A stretch of DNA of 64,000 bases from Rapana venosa (Eukaryota > Mollusca > Gastropoda > Neogastropoda > Muricidae): assembly GCA_028751875.1 (NCBI GenBank), contig CM054138.1, positions 38,101,336 to 38,165,335 of the forward strand, written 5' to 3'. The translations under genes and the position numbers were made by a program. Position 1 is the first letter of the stretch. Each line of letters opens with the position of its first letter. Below the pieces are notes generated by a model. The model saw only the letters and a list, made by a program, of their open reading frames with translations. It searched no databases and was not told the DNA's origin. Shown here one piece after another: positions 1-10,515 of the stretch.

Positions 1-1530
1 CTTGAAAAAGTTGTTCTGAAACAACTCAACAACCATCTTCACTCAAATAGTCTCCTTCCCCCTTTTCAGTCTGCCTATCTACGCAACCACATCACCGAAA
101 CCACCCTTGTCCACACCTTAAACACGCTTCTACACGCGTCTGACTCAGGAAAAATCTCCCTTCTCACTCTTCTCGACTTACCTGCAGCCTTCGACACTAT
201 AGACCACTCAATTCTTCTCTCCCGTCTCCAAAACACGTTCGGTATTAAAGGCACAGCCCTCACCTGGTTTAGTTCATACCTTACAGGCCGATTCCACATA
301 GTTTCAGTAAACAAGATTCAATCAACACCTACCAAACTGAAATGTGGAGTCCCACAGGGATCAGTTCTCGGCCCTGTTCTTTTCACTCTCTACACTGCTC
401 CTCTTTCACATATAATAAATCGTCATCAGATCAACCATCACTTTTATGCAGATGACTCTCAGATTCTTAGCAGTGATACTCCTGAAAATCTGCCTTCTCT
501 CTTGATTAATATGTCCTACTGCCTTCAAGATATCCAAAATTGGATGATACAGAACAAACTACAGTTAAATGCAGATAAAACCGAAGCCATGCTTGTAGGG
601 ACCAAACACAAACTCTCTTCCATCACAACAGCTTCAATAGAATTCGGCAATACGTCTGTCCCTCTAGCCACTGCTGTTAAATATTTGGGGTCATTATCGA
701 CAACACACTCTCCATGCAAAAGTTCATCACCCAAACTTGTCAGTCGTGCTACTATCAATTTCAATTCGGCGCATCAGTGCAGTTCGAAAGTACCTGTCCA
801 CTGATGCAACATCCAAACTAGTCACGTCCCTCATTCTCTCACCACTGGACTATTGCAATTCTCTTCTGGCCGGTCTCCCAACTCCATCTATCCACTCCCT
901 TCAACGTATACAAAACTCTGCAGCTCGACTAGTCCTCAGAAAGAAAAAATCTGAGCACATTACTCCTCTCTTGCTATCTCTCCACCGGCTGCCTGTGCCA
1001 CAGAGAGTAAACTATGAGATCAGTACCCTCTGTTACAAATGCCTCCACAAAACAGCACCTTCCTACCTCTGTGAATGTCTTCATCTGTACACTCCTTCTC
1101 GTTCCCTCCGCTCCTCTGCAGATACCTTGTGCTTAAGAAAACCTAGATTCAACCAGTCCACCGTTGGCCATCGCTCTTTCTCTGTTTCTGGTCCATCGAT
1201 CTGGAATGACCTCCCTCTCTCCCTCCGCCAAAAGCCTTCTTATGAAGCTTTTAAATCTGGCCTCAAGACTCATTTATTTCAAACCTAAGATTCTCCTCTC
1301 TTGTTCCATCTCATTTGTGTCCCTGCCCTCAACAGACAAACCCCCACCACCCTGCCGAAGTGTATAACCTTTATGTGTGTGCGTGTGAATGTATACATTT
1401 GAATTTGTAAAAACTATTTATTGTAATTGGCTGCATGTGAATGAGTGGGATGAACGAAAGCGCTATGATTTGGGTTTTTTTCAAGATATGGCGCTATATA
1501 AATTTCATGTATTATTATTATTATTAAATA
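1..1530 (+). mobile_element. L2/CR1-like LINE, 3' part (RT, C-terminus, 3' UTR and ATT tail)
   Basis: A non-LTR reverse transcriptase is readable from base 1 in frame 1, so the element starts before the window. In order I see a SAYLRNHITETTL-type region (70-110), motif A in DLPAAFDTID (about 175-206), GVPQGSVLGPVLF (346-384) and the catalytic FYADD at 442-456, followed by LNADKTEAML. The C-terminal part, with LDYCNSLLAGLP and a final WNDLPLSLR block, is typical of the L2/CR1 group and ends near 1288. The 3' UTR ends in GCGCTATATAAATTTCATG plus (ATT)n. Two frameshifts near 690 and 740 and a stop at 802-804 break the frame, so this is a dead copy. The clade assignment is by recognition, not by a tree. 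Confidence 0.9.
737..1288 (+). pseudogene. LINE reverse transcriptase C-terminal (connection/tail) reading frame
   Basis: This 183-codon open stretch is the C-terminal third of the L2-like ORF2 product. It opens with RRISAVRKYLSTDATSKL, continues with LSPLDYCNSLLAGLP and LQRIQNSAARLVL, and ends with SIWNDLPLSLR and LKTHLFQT. It lies one frame away from the upstream RT core because of frameshifts near 690-740. Nothing suggests independent expression; it is the relic of one polyprotein. A degraded version of the same segment occurs at about 4090-4590. Confidence 0.8.
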
Positions 1531-1736
1531 TTAGAAACACTACAAGGTGTTGGCCTTAAATTTGACTGCAGGATTGGTAAAATTGACTGGACTTGTTTAA
1601 GACAGCTTGAATGCTACAGAAAAGAGCGTCATTTTGAAATAAATACAGTCATAAGTGCAAAGTGTTGGCCCGATGAATATCAGTTCGTGTCACCTGCCTT
1701 TGTTTGAGCAAGGTGAGATGGAAGACACAGAATAAT

Positions 1737-1817
1737 AATAATAATAATGATAATAATAATAATAATAATAATAATGTATGGAATTTATATAGCGCTGAAT
1801 CTTGTAAAGCTACAAAT
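1737..1817 (-). mobile_element. Short truncated L2/SINE 3' tail inserted in the DIRS-like remnant
   Basis: On the minus strand this reads ...CAAGATTCAGCGCTATATAA, then ATTCCATAC and (ATT)n, the same 3' end seen on the plus strand near 50475-50520 and 20060-20150. It is flanked by CAGAATAAT (1728-1736) and CAGAATGAT (1818-1826), a probable 9 bp target-site duplication with one mismatch. Removing it brings two DIRS-like RT segments together. At 81 bp it is a severely 5'-truncated copy. Confidence 0.6.
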
Positions 1818-2206
1818 CAGAATGATTCTCAACTGAAATAAAGTAAATGTAAGATGTCATATCCAAAATGGATATTTTAAAGGCTACATTAAAACTAGTG
1901 ATTCCAAACTGCTTTATGGCTTTTAGTGATTTGAAAGACACCTACTACTCGGTATCAGTGAAGAAGGAACACAGGAAGTTTCTTAGGTTTGAATGGAATG
2001 ATAGCTCTGGCAATTTAACGACGTGTCACGGAAGCTGATGAAGGCTGCCTTTTGCCATCTTGAGAGAGAAAGGCCACTTTCAGCTGTTTCATGATGATTT
2101 ACTTTTATTAGGAAATGTCATTGCCTCTAAATGTTTTGACATAGTATTCAGTACCTAGGCGTGATCATTCATTCAGAATCAGTGACAGTGACCTTGATCC
2201 TTCGGA

Positions 2207-2422
2207 TGAGACTATAAGCGAACGCATGCAGAACATCTTGTGCACATGTTAAAATCCTGTTCCGCTTTTCGGAAGAGTAGGCCATTGTGTGCGGTGGAAA
2301 CGATGACAAAATTTACTAAACCGCATACACACGGGGACTAGATGTAAAAAAGCACACGAGTGCTTATTCCATTATCCTCGATATAAAAGAATAAATAATA
2401 AATAAATAAATAAATAAACAAT
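2207..2422 (+). repeat. Dispersed SINE-like repeat with (AAAT)n tail, copy 1
   Basis: The core runs from GCGAACGCATGCAGAACATC through CCGCATACACACGGGGACTA to CCATTATCCTCGATATAAAA and ends in AAAT repeats. Copies recur at about 5473-5692 and 50223-50420, with a degraded one at 25848-25945. This copy lacks the first bases (CGAGGCCCCCGTGT) present at 5473. No RNA-polymerase-III boxes are obvious. I recall a similar sequence as abundant in gastropods; that is memory, not a search. Confidence 0.65.
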
Positions 2423-2855
2423 CAACGAGAGAATAACAGAGATAATCGCTTGCTGTCTCAAATTTGCTAAGAGATGATGAACATTCAGAAATGATTTTGG
2501 CAAGAGTCATTGGAAAAATAGTTGTCTCTTTTCCCGCAGTTGGCACATGCATTACAGACAGCTTGGAGCCGAAGTATTGGTGGATCAGTAATACTGAATC
2601 AGCTTGCAATGTTATCAGTCAAACAGACATGGATATCACCCTGACCTACATCACATGTGAACAGACCAAATCTGGTTGGGAATGGTTTCCTGACAATGAG
2701 TTTCATTTAAACTATCTTAGACTGAAAGCTGCATTATTTGAAGTGGTGTTTTGTACCTAGGTTTGTGGGAAGCATGTTCGCATTATCATTGATATGTGCT
2801 GCAGCATGTATAAACCAGATGGGAACAAGCCATTCTGACTCATGTAATTTGATGG

Positions 2856-3569
2856 TCCCCCGTGGGACTCCCGGGGTATGCTTACAAAGCGAGCATTGCA
2901 AGAATAGGATCCCTGCCCTCCAACCAGGCATGTCGTAAGAGGCGACTAAGGTGGAACCTTTCCTCCAGGTTGGGGGTTGGGCACAGGGCTAACAACCCTG
3001 TCCCGTAAAAAAAAAGAGCAGTTACAGAAACAGCAACAAAGAAAACTTATACTTTTGCGTGCGAAGGACCTCCCGGGTCCAGTGAGACACGTATGAATGC
3101 TGTTGGCCAAAGCCGAGAGGAAGCTACCAGCAGGATAAGGGAAGACCTGAACACCACCAAAACTAAGATCAGACTAGGACATTGGAACGTGAGGACGATG
3201 TATGCGAGGGGCAAGCTGGCACAGGTAACATTAGAGATGAGAAGATTCAACCTCCATGTCGTAGGAGTAAGCGAGAGTAGATGGACTGGATCTGGGAGAA
3301 TGAGAACCACCACCGGAGAAACCGTCCTCTACTCTGGGAGAGATGACGACCAGCACCACGAGGGAGTTGCCATCATCCTCAAGAAAGGCGTTGAGCGATG
3401 CCTTATGGAGTGGAAGCCCATCAACAGCAGACTAATGAGTGCGAGACTGAAGGGAAGGCACATCAACATCACCATCATCCAGTGCTACGCACCAACCAAC
3501 AACAGCAACGATGAGAGCAAAGATGACTTCTACCACCAGCTGCAGACAGAGACAGAGAAAGCCCACGCA
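2856..3569 (+). mobile_element. RTE-type LINE, 5' UTR and endonuclease start, copy 1
   Basis: The 5' UTR begins at GTCCCCCGTGGGACTCCCGG and includes CATGTCGTAAGAGGCGACTA and a poly-A-like run near 3007. Coding sequence from 3093 shows the apurinic-endonuclease-like (EEP) domain: RLGHWNVRTMYARGKLAQ, VVGVSESRWTGSGRM, GVAIILKKGVERCLMEW and ITIIQCYAPTNNSNDES. Proteins of this kind are often annotated as craniofacial development protein 2-like but are RTE-type retrotransposon endonucleases. The copy is cut in mid-domain at about 3569, exactly at the tandem-duplication junction. Confidence 0.88.
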
Positions 3570-3575
3570 TGCCAC

Positions 3576-4800
3576 GTTCGGTATTAAAGGGCCCAACCCC
3601 TCCCCGGGGTTTATTTAAACCTTACGGGCCGTTTCCCCACATAGTTTCAGTAAAAAAGTTTCAATCAACCCTACCAAATGAATGTGGGGCCCCCACAGGG
3701 ATCGTTCTGGGCCCCTGTTCTTTTCACTTCTCAGCTCCTCTTTTCACTTAAAATAAATCGTCTCAGATCAACCTCCTTTTATGCAGATGATTTCCAGTTT
3801 CTTAGCAGTGATACCCCAAAAAATTCCCTTTCTCTCTTGATTAATATGTCCTACTCCCTTAAAGATCCCCAAAATTTTGGGATGAACAGAACAAACTACA
3901 GTTAATGCGATAAAACCGAGCCATGCTTGTAGGGACCAAAAAAAAATCTTTCCATCACAACGTTTCAATAGAATTGGCAATCGTCTGTCCCTCTAGCCAC
4001 TGCTGTTAAATATTTGGGGTCATTATCAAAACACACTCTCCAGCAAAGTTCTCACCCAAACTTGTCAGTCGTGCTACTTCATTTCAATTGGCGCTCAGTG
4101 CAGTTCAAAAGTACTGTCCACTGACCTCCCAAATAGTCACGTCCCTCATTCTCTCACCACTGGATATTGCAATTCTCTTCGGGCCCGGGTCTCCCAACTC
4201 CATTATCCACTCCTTCAACGATACAAATCTGCAGCTCACTAGTCCTCAGAAAGAAAAAATCGAGACATTACTCCTTTTGCTATCTCCCCACCGGCTGCCG
4301 GCCCACAGAGAGTAAACTATGAGATCAATTTACCCTTGTTACAAATGCCTCCACAAAACAGCCCTTCCCTCCCTTTGAAGGTCTTATCTGTACACTCCTT
4401 TCTTTCCCCTCCGATCCTCTGCAATACCTTGTGTTAAAAAACCCCTAATTCAACCGTCCACCGTTGGCCATCGTTTTCCTGTTTTTGGCCCATCTTTGGG
4501 GAATACCCCCCTTTTCCCCCTCCCCCCAAACCCCTTTTTTTGAAGTTTTTAAATTTTGGCCTCAAGATCATTTATTTAAAACCTAGATTTCCTCTTTGTT
4601 CCATTCATTTGGTCCCTCCCCTAAACAGAAAAACCCCCACCCCCTGCCGAAGTGTATCCTTTTATGTGTGTGCGTGTAATGTATACATTTAAATTTGTAA
4701 AAAATTTATTGTAATTGGCTGCATGTGAATGAGTGGGATGAACAAAGCGCAGTTTTGGGGTTTTTTTTTCAAGTATGGCGCATTAAATTTCATGTATTAT
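3576..4800 (+). mobile_element. L2/CR1-like LINE, degraded duplicate of 237-1530
   Basis: All landmarks of the first copy recur in order: TTCGGTATTAAAGG, GGGCCCCCACAGGGATCG near 3690, TTTTATGCAGATGA near 3777, the C-terminal LDYCN region near 4160, and the 3' UTR GTGTGTGCGTGT with a final GGCGCATTAAATTTCATG and ATT tail. Dozens of small indels destroy every frame. Confidence 0.8.
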
Positions 4801-5109
4801 TTTTTTATTAAATATTAAAAAACAAGGTGTTGGCCTTAAATTTGACTGCAGTGGTAAAAAAATTTACTGGGGCTTGTTTAAAACAGCTTGAATGCACAGA
4901 AAAAGGGGTCATTTTTAAAAAAATACGTCATAATGGGGAAAGTGTTTGGCCCCATGAAAATCATTTGTGCCCTGCTTTGTTTGAGCAAGGTGAGTGGAAG
5001 ACACAGAATAATAAAAAATAAAGATATAATAATAATAATAATAATAATGTATGGAATTTTTATAGCGTAATCTTTTAAAAACAAAAAATAGAATATTCTC
5101 AACGAAAAA

Positions 5110-6127
5110 AGTAAATGAAGAGGGCATATCCAAAATGGATATTTTTTAAAAGGTACTTAAAACAGTGATTCCAAACTGCTTTTGGTTTTAGTGATTTGAA
5201 AGACCCTATACTTTACAGTGAAGAAGGAAACAGGAATTTCTTTTTTGAATGGAAATTTCTTGGCAATTTTTAACGACGTGTCACGGAAGCTGATGAAGGC
5301 TGCCTTTTGCATCTTGAGAGAGAAAGGCCACTTTCAGCTGTTTCATGATGATTTACTTTTATTAGGAAATGTCATTGCCTCTAAATGTTTTGACATAGTA
5401 TTCAGTACCTAGGCGTGATCATTCATTCAGAATCAGTGACAGTGACCTTGATCCTTCGGATGAGACTATAAGCCGAGGCCCCCGTGTGCGAACGCATGCA
5501 GAACATCTTGTGCACATGTTAAATCCTGTTCCGCTTTTCGGAAGAGTAGGCCATTGTGTGCCGGTGGAAACGATGACAAAATTTACTAAACCGCATACAC
5601 ACGGGGACTAGATGTAAAAAAGCACACGAGTGCTTATTCCATTATCCTCGATATAAAAGAATAAATAAATAAATAAATAAATAAATAAACAATCAACGAG
5701 AGAATAACAGAGATAATCGCTTGCTGTCTCAAATTTGCTAAGAGATGATGAACATTCAGAAATGATTTTGGCAAGAGTCATTGGAAAAATAGTTGTCTCT
5801 TTTCCCGCAGTTGGCACATGCATTACAGACAGCTTGGAGCCGAAGTATTGGTGGATCAGTAATACTGAATCAGCTTGCAATGTTATCAGTCAAACAGACA
5901 TGGATTATCACCCTGACCTACATCACATGTGAACAGACCAATCTGGTTGGAATGGTTTCCTGACAATGAGTTTCATTTAAACTATCTTAGACTGAAAGCT
6001 GCATTATTTGAAGTGGTGTTTTGTACCTAGGTTTGTGGGAAGCATGTTCGCATTATCATTGATATGTGCTGCAGCATGTATAAACCAGATGGGAACAAGC
6101 CATTCTGACTCATGTAATTTGATGGTC
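5110..6127 (+). mobile_element. DIRS-like RT/RNase H remnant, copy 2
   Basis: This is the duplicate of 1861-2855. A clean frame at 5218-5412 carries KLMKAAFCILREKGHF, the catalytic-motif remnant FHDDLLLLGN and ASKCFDIVFST. After an inserted dispersed repeat, 5735-5932 carries LARVIGKIVVSFPAV and YWWISNTESACNVI, and near 6060-6120 INQMGTSHSDSCN appears. In this copy the RT segment with FHDD is intact in one frame, whereas copy 1 has an extra C near 2055 that shifts it. The right end abuts the RTE-type 5' UTR at about 6128. Confidence 0.7.
5473..5692 (+). repeat. Dispersed SINE-like repeat with (AAAT)n tail, copy 2
   Basis: This is the most complete copy, starting CGAGGCCCCCGTGTGCGAAC and ending in seven or so AAAT units. 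It duplicates 2207-2422 but keeps 16 bases missing there, so the two units of the large duplication are not identical here. Confidence 0.65.
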
Positions 6128-6359
6128 CCCCGTGGGACTCCCGGGTATGCTTACAAAGCGAGCATTGCAAGAATAGGATCCCTGCCCTCCAACCAGGCAT
6201 GTCGTAAGAGGCGACTAAGGTGGAACCCTTCCTCCAGGTTGGGGTTGGGCACAGGGCTAACAACCCTGTCCCGTAAAAAAAAGAGCAGTTACAGAAACAG
6301 CAACAAAGAAAACTTATACTTTTGCGTGCGAAGGACCTCCCGAGTCCAGTGAGACTCGT

Positions 6360-7361
6360 ATGAATGCTGTTGGCCAAAGCCGAGAGGAAGCTACCAGCAG
6401 GATAAGGGAAGACCTGAACACCACCAAAACTAAGATCAGACTAGGACATTGGAACGTGAGGACGATGTATGCGAGGGGCAAGCTGGCACAGGTAACATTA
6501 GAGATGAGAAGATTCAACCTCCATGTCGTAGGAGTAAGCGAGAGTAGATGGACTGGATCTGGGAGAATGAGAACCACCACCGGAGAAACCGTCCTCTACT
6601 CTGGGAGAGATGACGACCAGCACCACGAGGGAGTTGCCATCATCCTCAAGAAAGGCGTTGAGCGATGCCTTATGGAGTGGAAGCCCATCAACAGCAGACT
6701 AATGAGTGCGAGACTGAAGGGAAGGCACATCAACATCACCATCATCCAGTGCTACGCACCAACCAACAACAGCAACGATGAGAGCAAAGATGACTTCTAC
6801 CACCAGCTGCAGACAGAGACAGAGAAAGCCCCACGCCATGACCTCATCGTCATCATGGGGGACCTCAATGACAACATCGGCCATCAAAAGAAGAAGACCA
6901 ACAATGACTGGATCCAACAAGAGACCCTCGATGCCATCAAAGAAAGAAGAGAGACCAAGAAGAGACTTCTGCAAGTAAAGTCTCCACGGCTACGAGAGAG
7001 GCAGGAAGAGTTGTACAGAGAGGCACACAGGAAAGTGAAGAGACTCGCACGCCGTGACAAGAGAGAAGCCATGGACCAGCTGGCAGCTGAGGCAGAAGAG
7101 GCGGCGGCCCAAGGAGAGCAAGGGAGAGTCTACAAGATCACCAAGAAAGTATGCAACAAATTTAAGAGGAGCGCTTGGGGACCAATCAGGGACAGACAAG
7201 GGAAACTGTTGACAACAGAGAAAGAGCAAGAAGAAAGATGGGCTGAACACTTCCAGGAAGTTCTCAATCGACCACCACCTGACGAGACGTCTCAGCCGAC
7301 ATCCCAGAAGCTACAAAAGACTTTGACATTGACGTCAACCCCCCAACAAATGAAGAGATAG
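6360..7361 (+). CDS. RTE-type LINE endonuclease/linker ORF with internal deletion
   Basis: This 333-codon frame opens MNAVGQSREEATSRIRED. Residues 25-165 are the EEP endonuclease, with GHWNVRTMYARG, SESRWTGSG and CYAPTNNSNDES. At about residue 170 the catalytic-region motif VIMGDLNDNIGH is joined directly to the linker (KTNNDWIQQETLDAIKERRE), so the C-terminal half of the nuclease, including the expected SDH motif, is missing. Residues 195-320 are a charged helical linker ending in RWAEHFQEVLNRPPP. A frameshift near 7290 separates it from the RT start. It is unlikely to encode an active nuclease. Confidence 0.82.
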   Translation: MNAVGQSREEATSRIREDLNTTKTKIRLGHWNVRTMYARGKLAQVTLEMRRFNLHVVGVSESRWTGSGRMRTTTGETVLYSGRDDDQHHEGVAIILKKGVERCLMEWKPINSRLMSARLKGRHINITIIQCYAPTNNSNDESKDDFYHQLQTETEKAPRHDLIVIMGDLNDNIGHQKKKTNNDWIQQETLDAIKERRETKKRLLQVKSPRLRERQEELYREAHRKVKRLARRDKREAMDQLAAEAEEAAAQGEQGRVYKITKKVCNKFKRSAWGPIRDRQGKLLTTEKEQEERWAEHFQEVLNRPPPDETSQPTSQKLQKTLTLTSTPQQMKR

Positions 7362-7668
7362 TGGCTGCCAACAAGACTCTCAAGAACGGCAAGTCACCAG
7401 GCCAGGACAACCTTGGTGCCGAACTGTTCAAGGCAGATCCTGAACTAGCAGCTGACATACTGCAACCACTGTTCACAGCTGCATGGAAGAACGAAAAAGT
7501 ACCTGATGATTTGGGCCAAAGGAGCGATGTCAAAATCCCCCAAAAAGGAACCCCGGCGGGGGGGGGGGGGGGGAATCACTCTTTGTCTGTGCCAAACAAA
7601 TACTGGCCAAGGTCACATCAGAAGAATATCAGACGCTGTGGACGATCTTTGAGGAAAAACAAGCATTT
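7361..7668 (+). pseudogene. RTE-type reverse transcriptase N-terminal remnant
   Basis: The frame carries LKNGKSPGQDNLGAELFKAD and FTAAWKNEKVPDD, the RT fingers start. After a G run (about 7559-7574) there is LSVPNKYWPRSH and related residues in shifting frames up to about 7668. No motif A or C is present. Confidence 0.75.
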
Positions 7669-8608
7669 TTTATTTTGCCTTTATAAATGTAATTAGTAGG
7701 TAACCACCATGTTATCTATAAAGTAGTGAAAAGAGTGTTTGAAAGCAGACCCTCTTTGCTGAAGTATAGTGACGCTGGTGTGGACATTATTTTGATAGTT
7801 TGACCCCATGATCTCATCTGTCTCTGAAAGAACTCACATTTAAAATTTGCTTTCTGCTTGTATTATTCACTGGGCAAAGAGGGCACGCATTGTACTCTTT
7901 GAAAACAAGTGATGTGAAATCGTATGACAGTACTTGATAGTAAACTGAAAACAAGGCTATGTGCTATGTGTGTATAGAACCAGTGGAAATTAAAGATTTA
8001 CATGTGCCCTGTCAACCATCCGAATCAGTACATAATAATAATAATAATAATAATAATGTATGGAATTTATACATGTGGGTAACAAAACATCTCAGAGGTA
8101 GTGATCAAACAGAAATTGTTCATTAGGCACACAGAAACGGCATGGCCCATAAAATGATTGGTAGGTATACCCCGCACTCCACTAGAGCTGAAAGCTGCAG
8201 AAAAAGCTGAGACTTCGCTAAAGATAATTTTGAAAGCTGCTGATTAGAGCAATGAACAAACATTAGAAAATTCCTCGAAAGAGAAGTAACCCAAGTTTTA
8301 GTCAGAAAGTTTTGAAAGAAATTATCTGCATGTTGAAATGAAACTGAAAGCATGGGGAGACAGCTGCATTATGCATGTATTGCAAAATTGTATAAACCTC
8401 ATTGTATATAATTATTGTAAATGAAGTGATGGCTATTGATAAAAACTCAGTGTAACTTATTCTTCCTTGAGCAATAGGTGAGTGAAAATTAAGAAAATTA
8501 AGCTAGACTTACACAAGGATGTTGCAGTTTAATTGAAAATGTTTACGAGCCTATTGAGAAAAAGGAGGAAGTTACATTTCCTCACTCTTGTTGCTCGTAG
8601 TAATAGTC
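7669..8608. other. No gene recognised; one AAT-tailed fragment
   Basis: I see no coding homology here. At 8031-8085 an (AAT)n tract followed by GTATGGAATTTATACATG on the plus strand is the reversed form of the ATT-tailed L2/SINE 3' end seen elsewhere, so a very short minus-strand insertion is likely. The rest is AT-rich and unremarkable. Confidence 0.5.
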
Positions 8609-9807
8609 AAATGGGCTGATGCTCCCTGTAAGTTGTAAGTTTAGTGTCCACCTAAATGAAGATTGACTGCGATGCTTGTGCACCAGTACTCAATGTTTCT
8701 CTCTTCTTTTTCTCAATAGGCTCGTCATAATTTCAATCAAACTGCAACTTCCTTGCGTAAATGTAGTTTGTCTATTTAATAGATCAGTTGAGAAACAGTA
8801 AACTTTTCTTACATCTACCGCCTATTACATCTACCGCCTACAGTTATTTCATTCACAAATCTATGTTTGGGCCCAAGCCTCTACCCTTTGGAATTCAGAA
8901 GCAAAATGATTCTTAACATTTTTAGTATTATAAAACGAACAGTTGATGATGGGTATGAAAGTTACCTATTTTGTGCAGTCTAAAACTTTTGAATGGAGTC
9001 ATCCCTCATAAACTGGTACTACCTTTCAAAAGTTCAAGGACTTTAATTACTAGAAATATGAAAAAAGTCTTCACGTAAGACTGGGTAGAAAAATGTGTGA
9101 TCAGTTTGTCTTTTTTAAGATTCTTCAGATGTATGCGTAGAATCCAAGAGATGCGCTAAGAACAACATTATGTCTGGTTGTGGACTTGGTTTGCGATTAC
9201 TGGTGAATTTTGTGGTTTTTGTGCCAGGTCTGTGTACTACAACTGCGGTAGTGTAGTGGGACTCGATTAGCGACACGGACTGGTGTTATGTTGGTGCCAA
9301 TCCTGGTGTACAGTGAATGGATTGATTTGGTGACGACTGTTACATACTGCAGGTTTTATTTGGTGGCTTCATGAAGATCTCAACTTTTGTCACCAGAATG
9401 TGTTAAGCAGACAATATTGGATTCAACTAGTACTGCCTTTTACAGCTGACTTATATGTCCTGTTGTTCACGCTGCATATGGTTTGCTACTGAGAATACGG
9501 AAGTGATCTGAGAGGGAGATGCGCTTCCATAAACTGCAACAATTTAGATGGTTTTTTTAAAATCCTTGCTCCCAACATCGCATCAATAAAATGCAAGAAA
9601 ACTTACCATTACATTGATCTAAAACCTTTTGATTTGCATACTTTCATTTTACTTGATTGCAGTGGAAGAGATCTTGGTTTATTAGTATTTGATTGTAAAT
9701 TTTCAACCGTAGCATTGAATCTTTTGATTTCTGAATAATTTGAGACTTTTTTCGCCTTTTCCTGAGGGCTACATGTAGAAGCATGTGTATGCGGAACACC
9801 GAATCAA

Positions 9808-9860
9808 GAGGAGAGAGAGAGAATGAAGAGAGAGAGAGAATTAGAAGGAGAGAGTAAGAG
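9808..9860 (+). repeat. GA-rich microsatellite
   Basis: An imperfect (GA)n tract with AAG and AAT interruptions lies just after the shared block TGCGGAACACCGAATC. The same junction recurs at 12680, so the tract belongs to the duplicated unit. Confidence 0.7.
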
Positions 9861-10515
9861 AATGATGACAAAGTTTATTGTGATAAGTAACCCTTATAAA
9901 GGGATCAGTAGGTACATGGACTTAAGACGGAAAAGAGAGAAACAGACGAATAGCAGAATAAGTATGCGCCAAATTTTTATAATGGATCCCATATCTATCT
10001 CTTGATAGAAATTCATTAATTGCTACAGTTTACTTCATATGGTAACAGGGCACGTGTACACATTTAATCAAGAAACATCTTATGAAATTTCTCTTATAGA
10101 ACTGGTCCAAAAGTGCTATGTTTTGAACAGTGAAATGAAGATTCATTCCTTTCCTGACATTGTAGCATCTTCCATAATAATTATGTAAGAAGATTATTTC
10201 ATTTGGGCTTTAACCCATTCAATATGTGATCAACGAGATCCTGTTAGTCCGCACACATGCCCATAATTCGCAACCCCCACTCCAGACTGAAACTCAGAAC
10301 TATTCCTAACTTCCTCAGATACTTTTATCTTGCATTTCGCACGCACAAACATTTGCAAATCCCAACCTTTTTTAAGTACTCAGTGTTTCCAGAAACGCTT
10401 TAAATTAATTCTGCATCTTAATTACTGTAAGCATGGACACTTGATATGCAGAATATAACTACAACACTCTTGCTAATACAATTTCACCAATGATCATTTC
10501 TTAACATTTTTGTAA

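Larger units (their letters stand above)
1545..2855 (+). mobile_element. DIRS-like (tyrosine-recombinase retrotransposon) RT/RNase H remnant, copy 1
   Basis: Fragments in several frames line up in order with a DIRS/Ngaro-type RT-RNase H. A weak N-terminal piece (1640-1710) is followed by a frame from 1868 to a stop at 2036-2038 with MAFSDLKDTYYSV (motif A, Asp kept) and EEHRKFLRF-like residues. About 2030-2160 encodes KLMKAAFC, REKGHFQLF and a catalytic FHDD (motif C). From 2464 come LARVIGKIVVSFPAV and YWWISNTESACNVI, then HLNYLRLKAALFEVVFC, and near 2800 INQMGTSHSDSCN of the RNase H domain. Two insertions interrupt it (1737-1817 and about 2207-2420), and it is cut at about 2856 by the RTE-type 5' end. 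I see no tyrosine recombinase or terminal repeats. Family assignment rests on remembered DIRS motifs. Confidence 0.72.
236..3569 (+). repeat. First unit of a ~3.3 kb head-to-tail duplication
   Basis: The block starting TTCGGTATTAAAGG (about 237) and ending in the endonuclease coding region near 3569 recurs immediately downstream at about 3576-6838. The junction is visible at 3560-3580, where the endonuclease sequence GAGAAAGCCCACGCATGCC runs straight into CACGTTCGGTATTAAAGG from the middle of the L2-like RT. This first unit is clean throughout: long reading frames and few homopolymer runs. It contains the L2-like 3' end, a DIRS-like remnant, a dispersed repeat and the 5' part of an RTE-type LINE. 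Confidence 0.85.
3576..6838 (+). repeat. Second unit of the ~3.3 kb duplication, low-fidelity first half
   Basis: This repeats 236-3569 in order. From about 3576 to 5280 it is riddled with single-base losses, homopolymer expansions and substitutions that lengthen runs. From about 5280 to 6838 it is almost identical to 2040-3569. The abrupt change of fidelity in one copy is not expected from neutral decay of a real duplication and fits an unmerged low-quality contig end. A real but unevenly converted duplication is the alternative. Confidence 0.8.
6128..7668 (+). mobile_element. RTE-type LINE, 5' UTR, endonuclease and start of RT
   Basis: This is the longer of two RTE-type copies. It has the 5' UTR (6128-6359), an EEP endonuclease frame and the beginning of the RT domain: NEEIVAANKTLKNGKSPG near 7340-7395, NLGAELFKADPELAADIL, and KVPDD near 7500. 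A 16-base G run at about 7559-7574 sits where the conserved NNWRGITLLS segment should begin, and RT-like sequence fades at about 7668. The catalytic RT motifs are absent. The endonuclease has lost its C-terminal half. Confidence 0.88.

Noticed and set aside
6360..7361. A host craniofacial development protein gene
   Set aside because: Database names of that kind are commonly given to RTE-type endonucleases; here the 5' UTR, linker and RT start show it is a retrotransposon.
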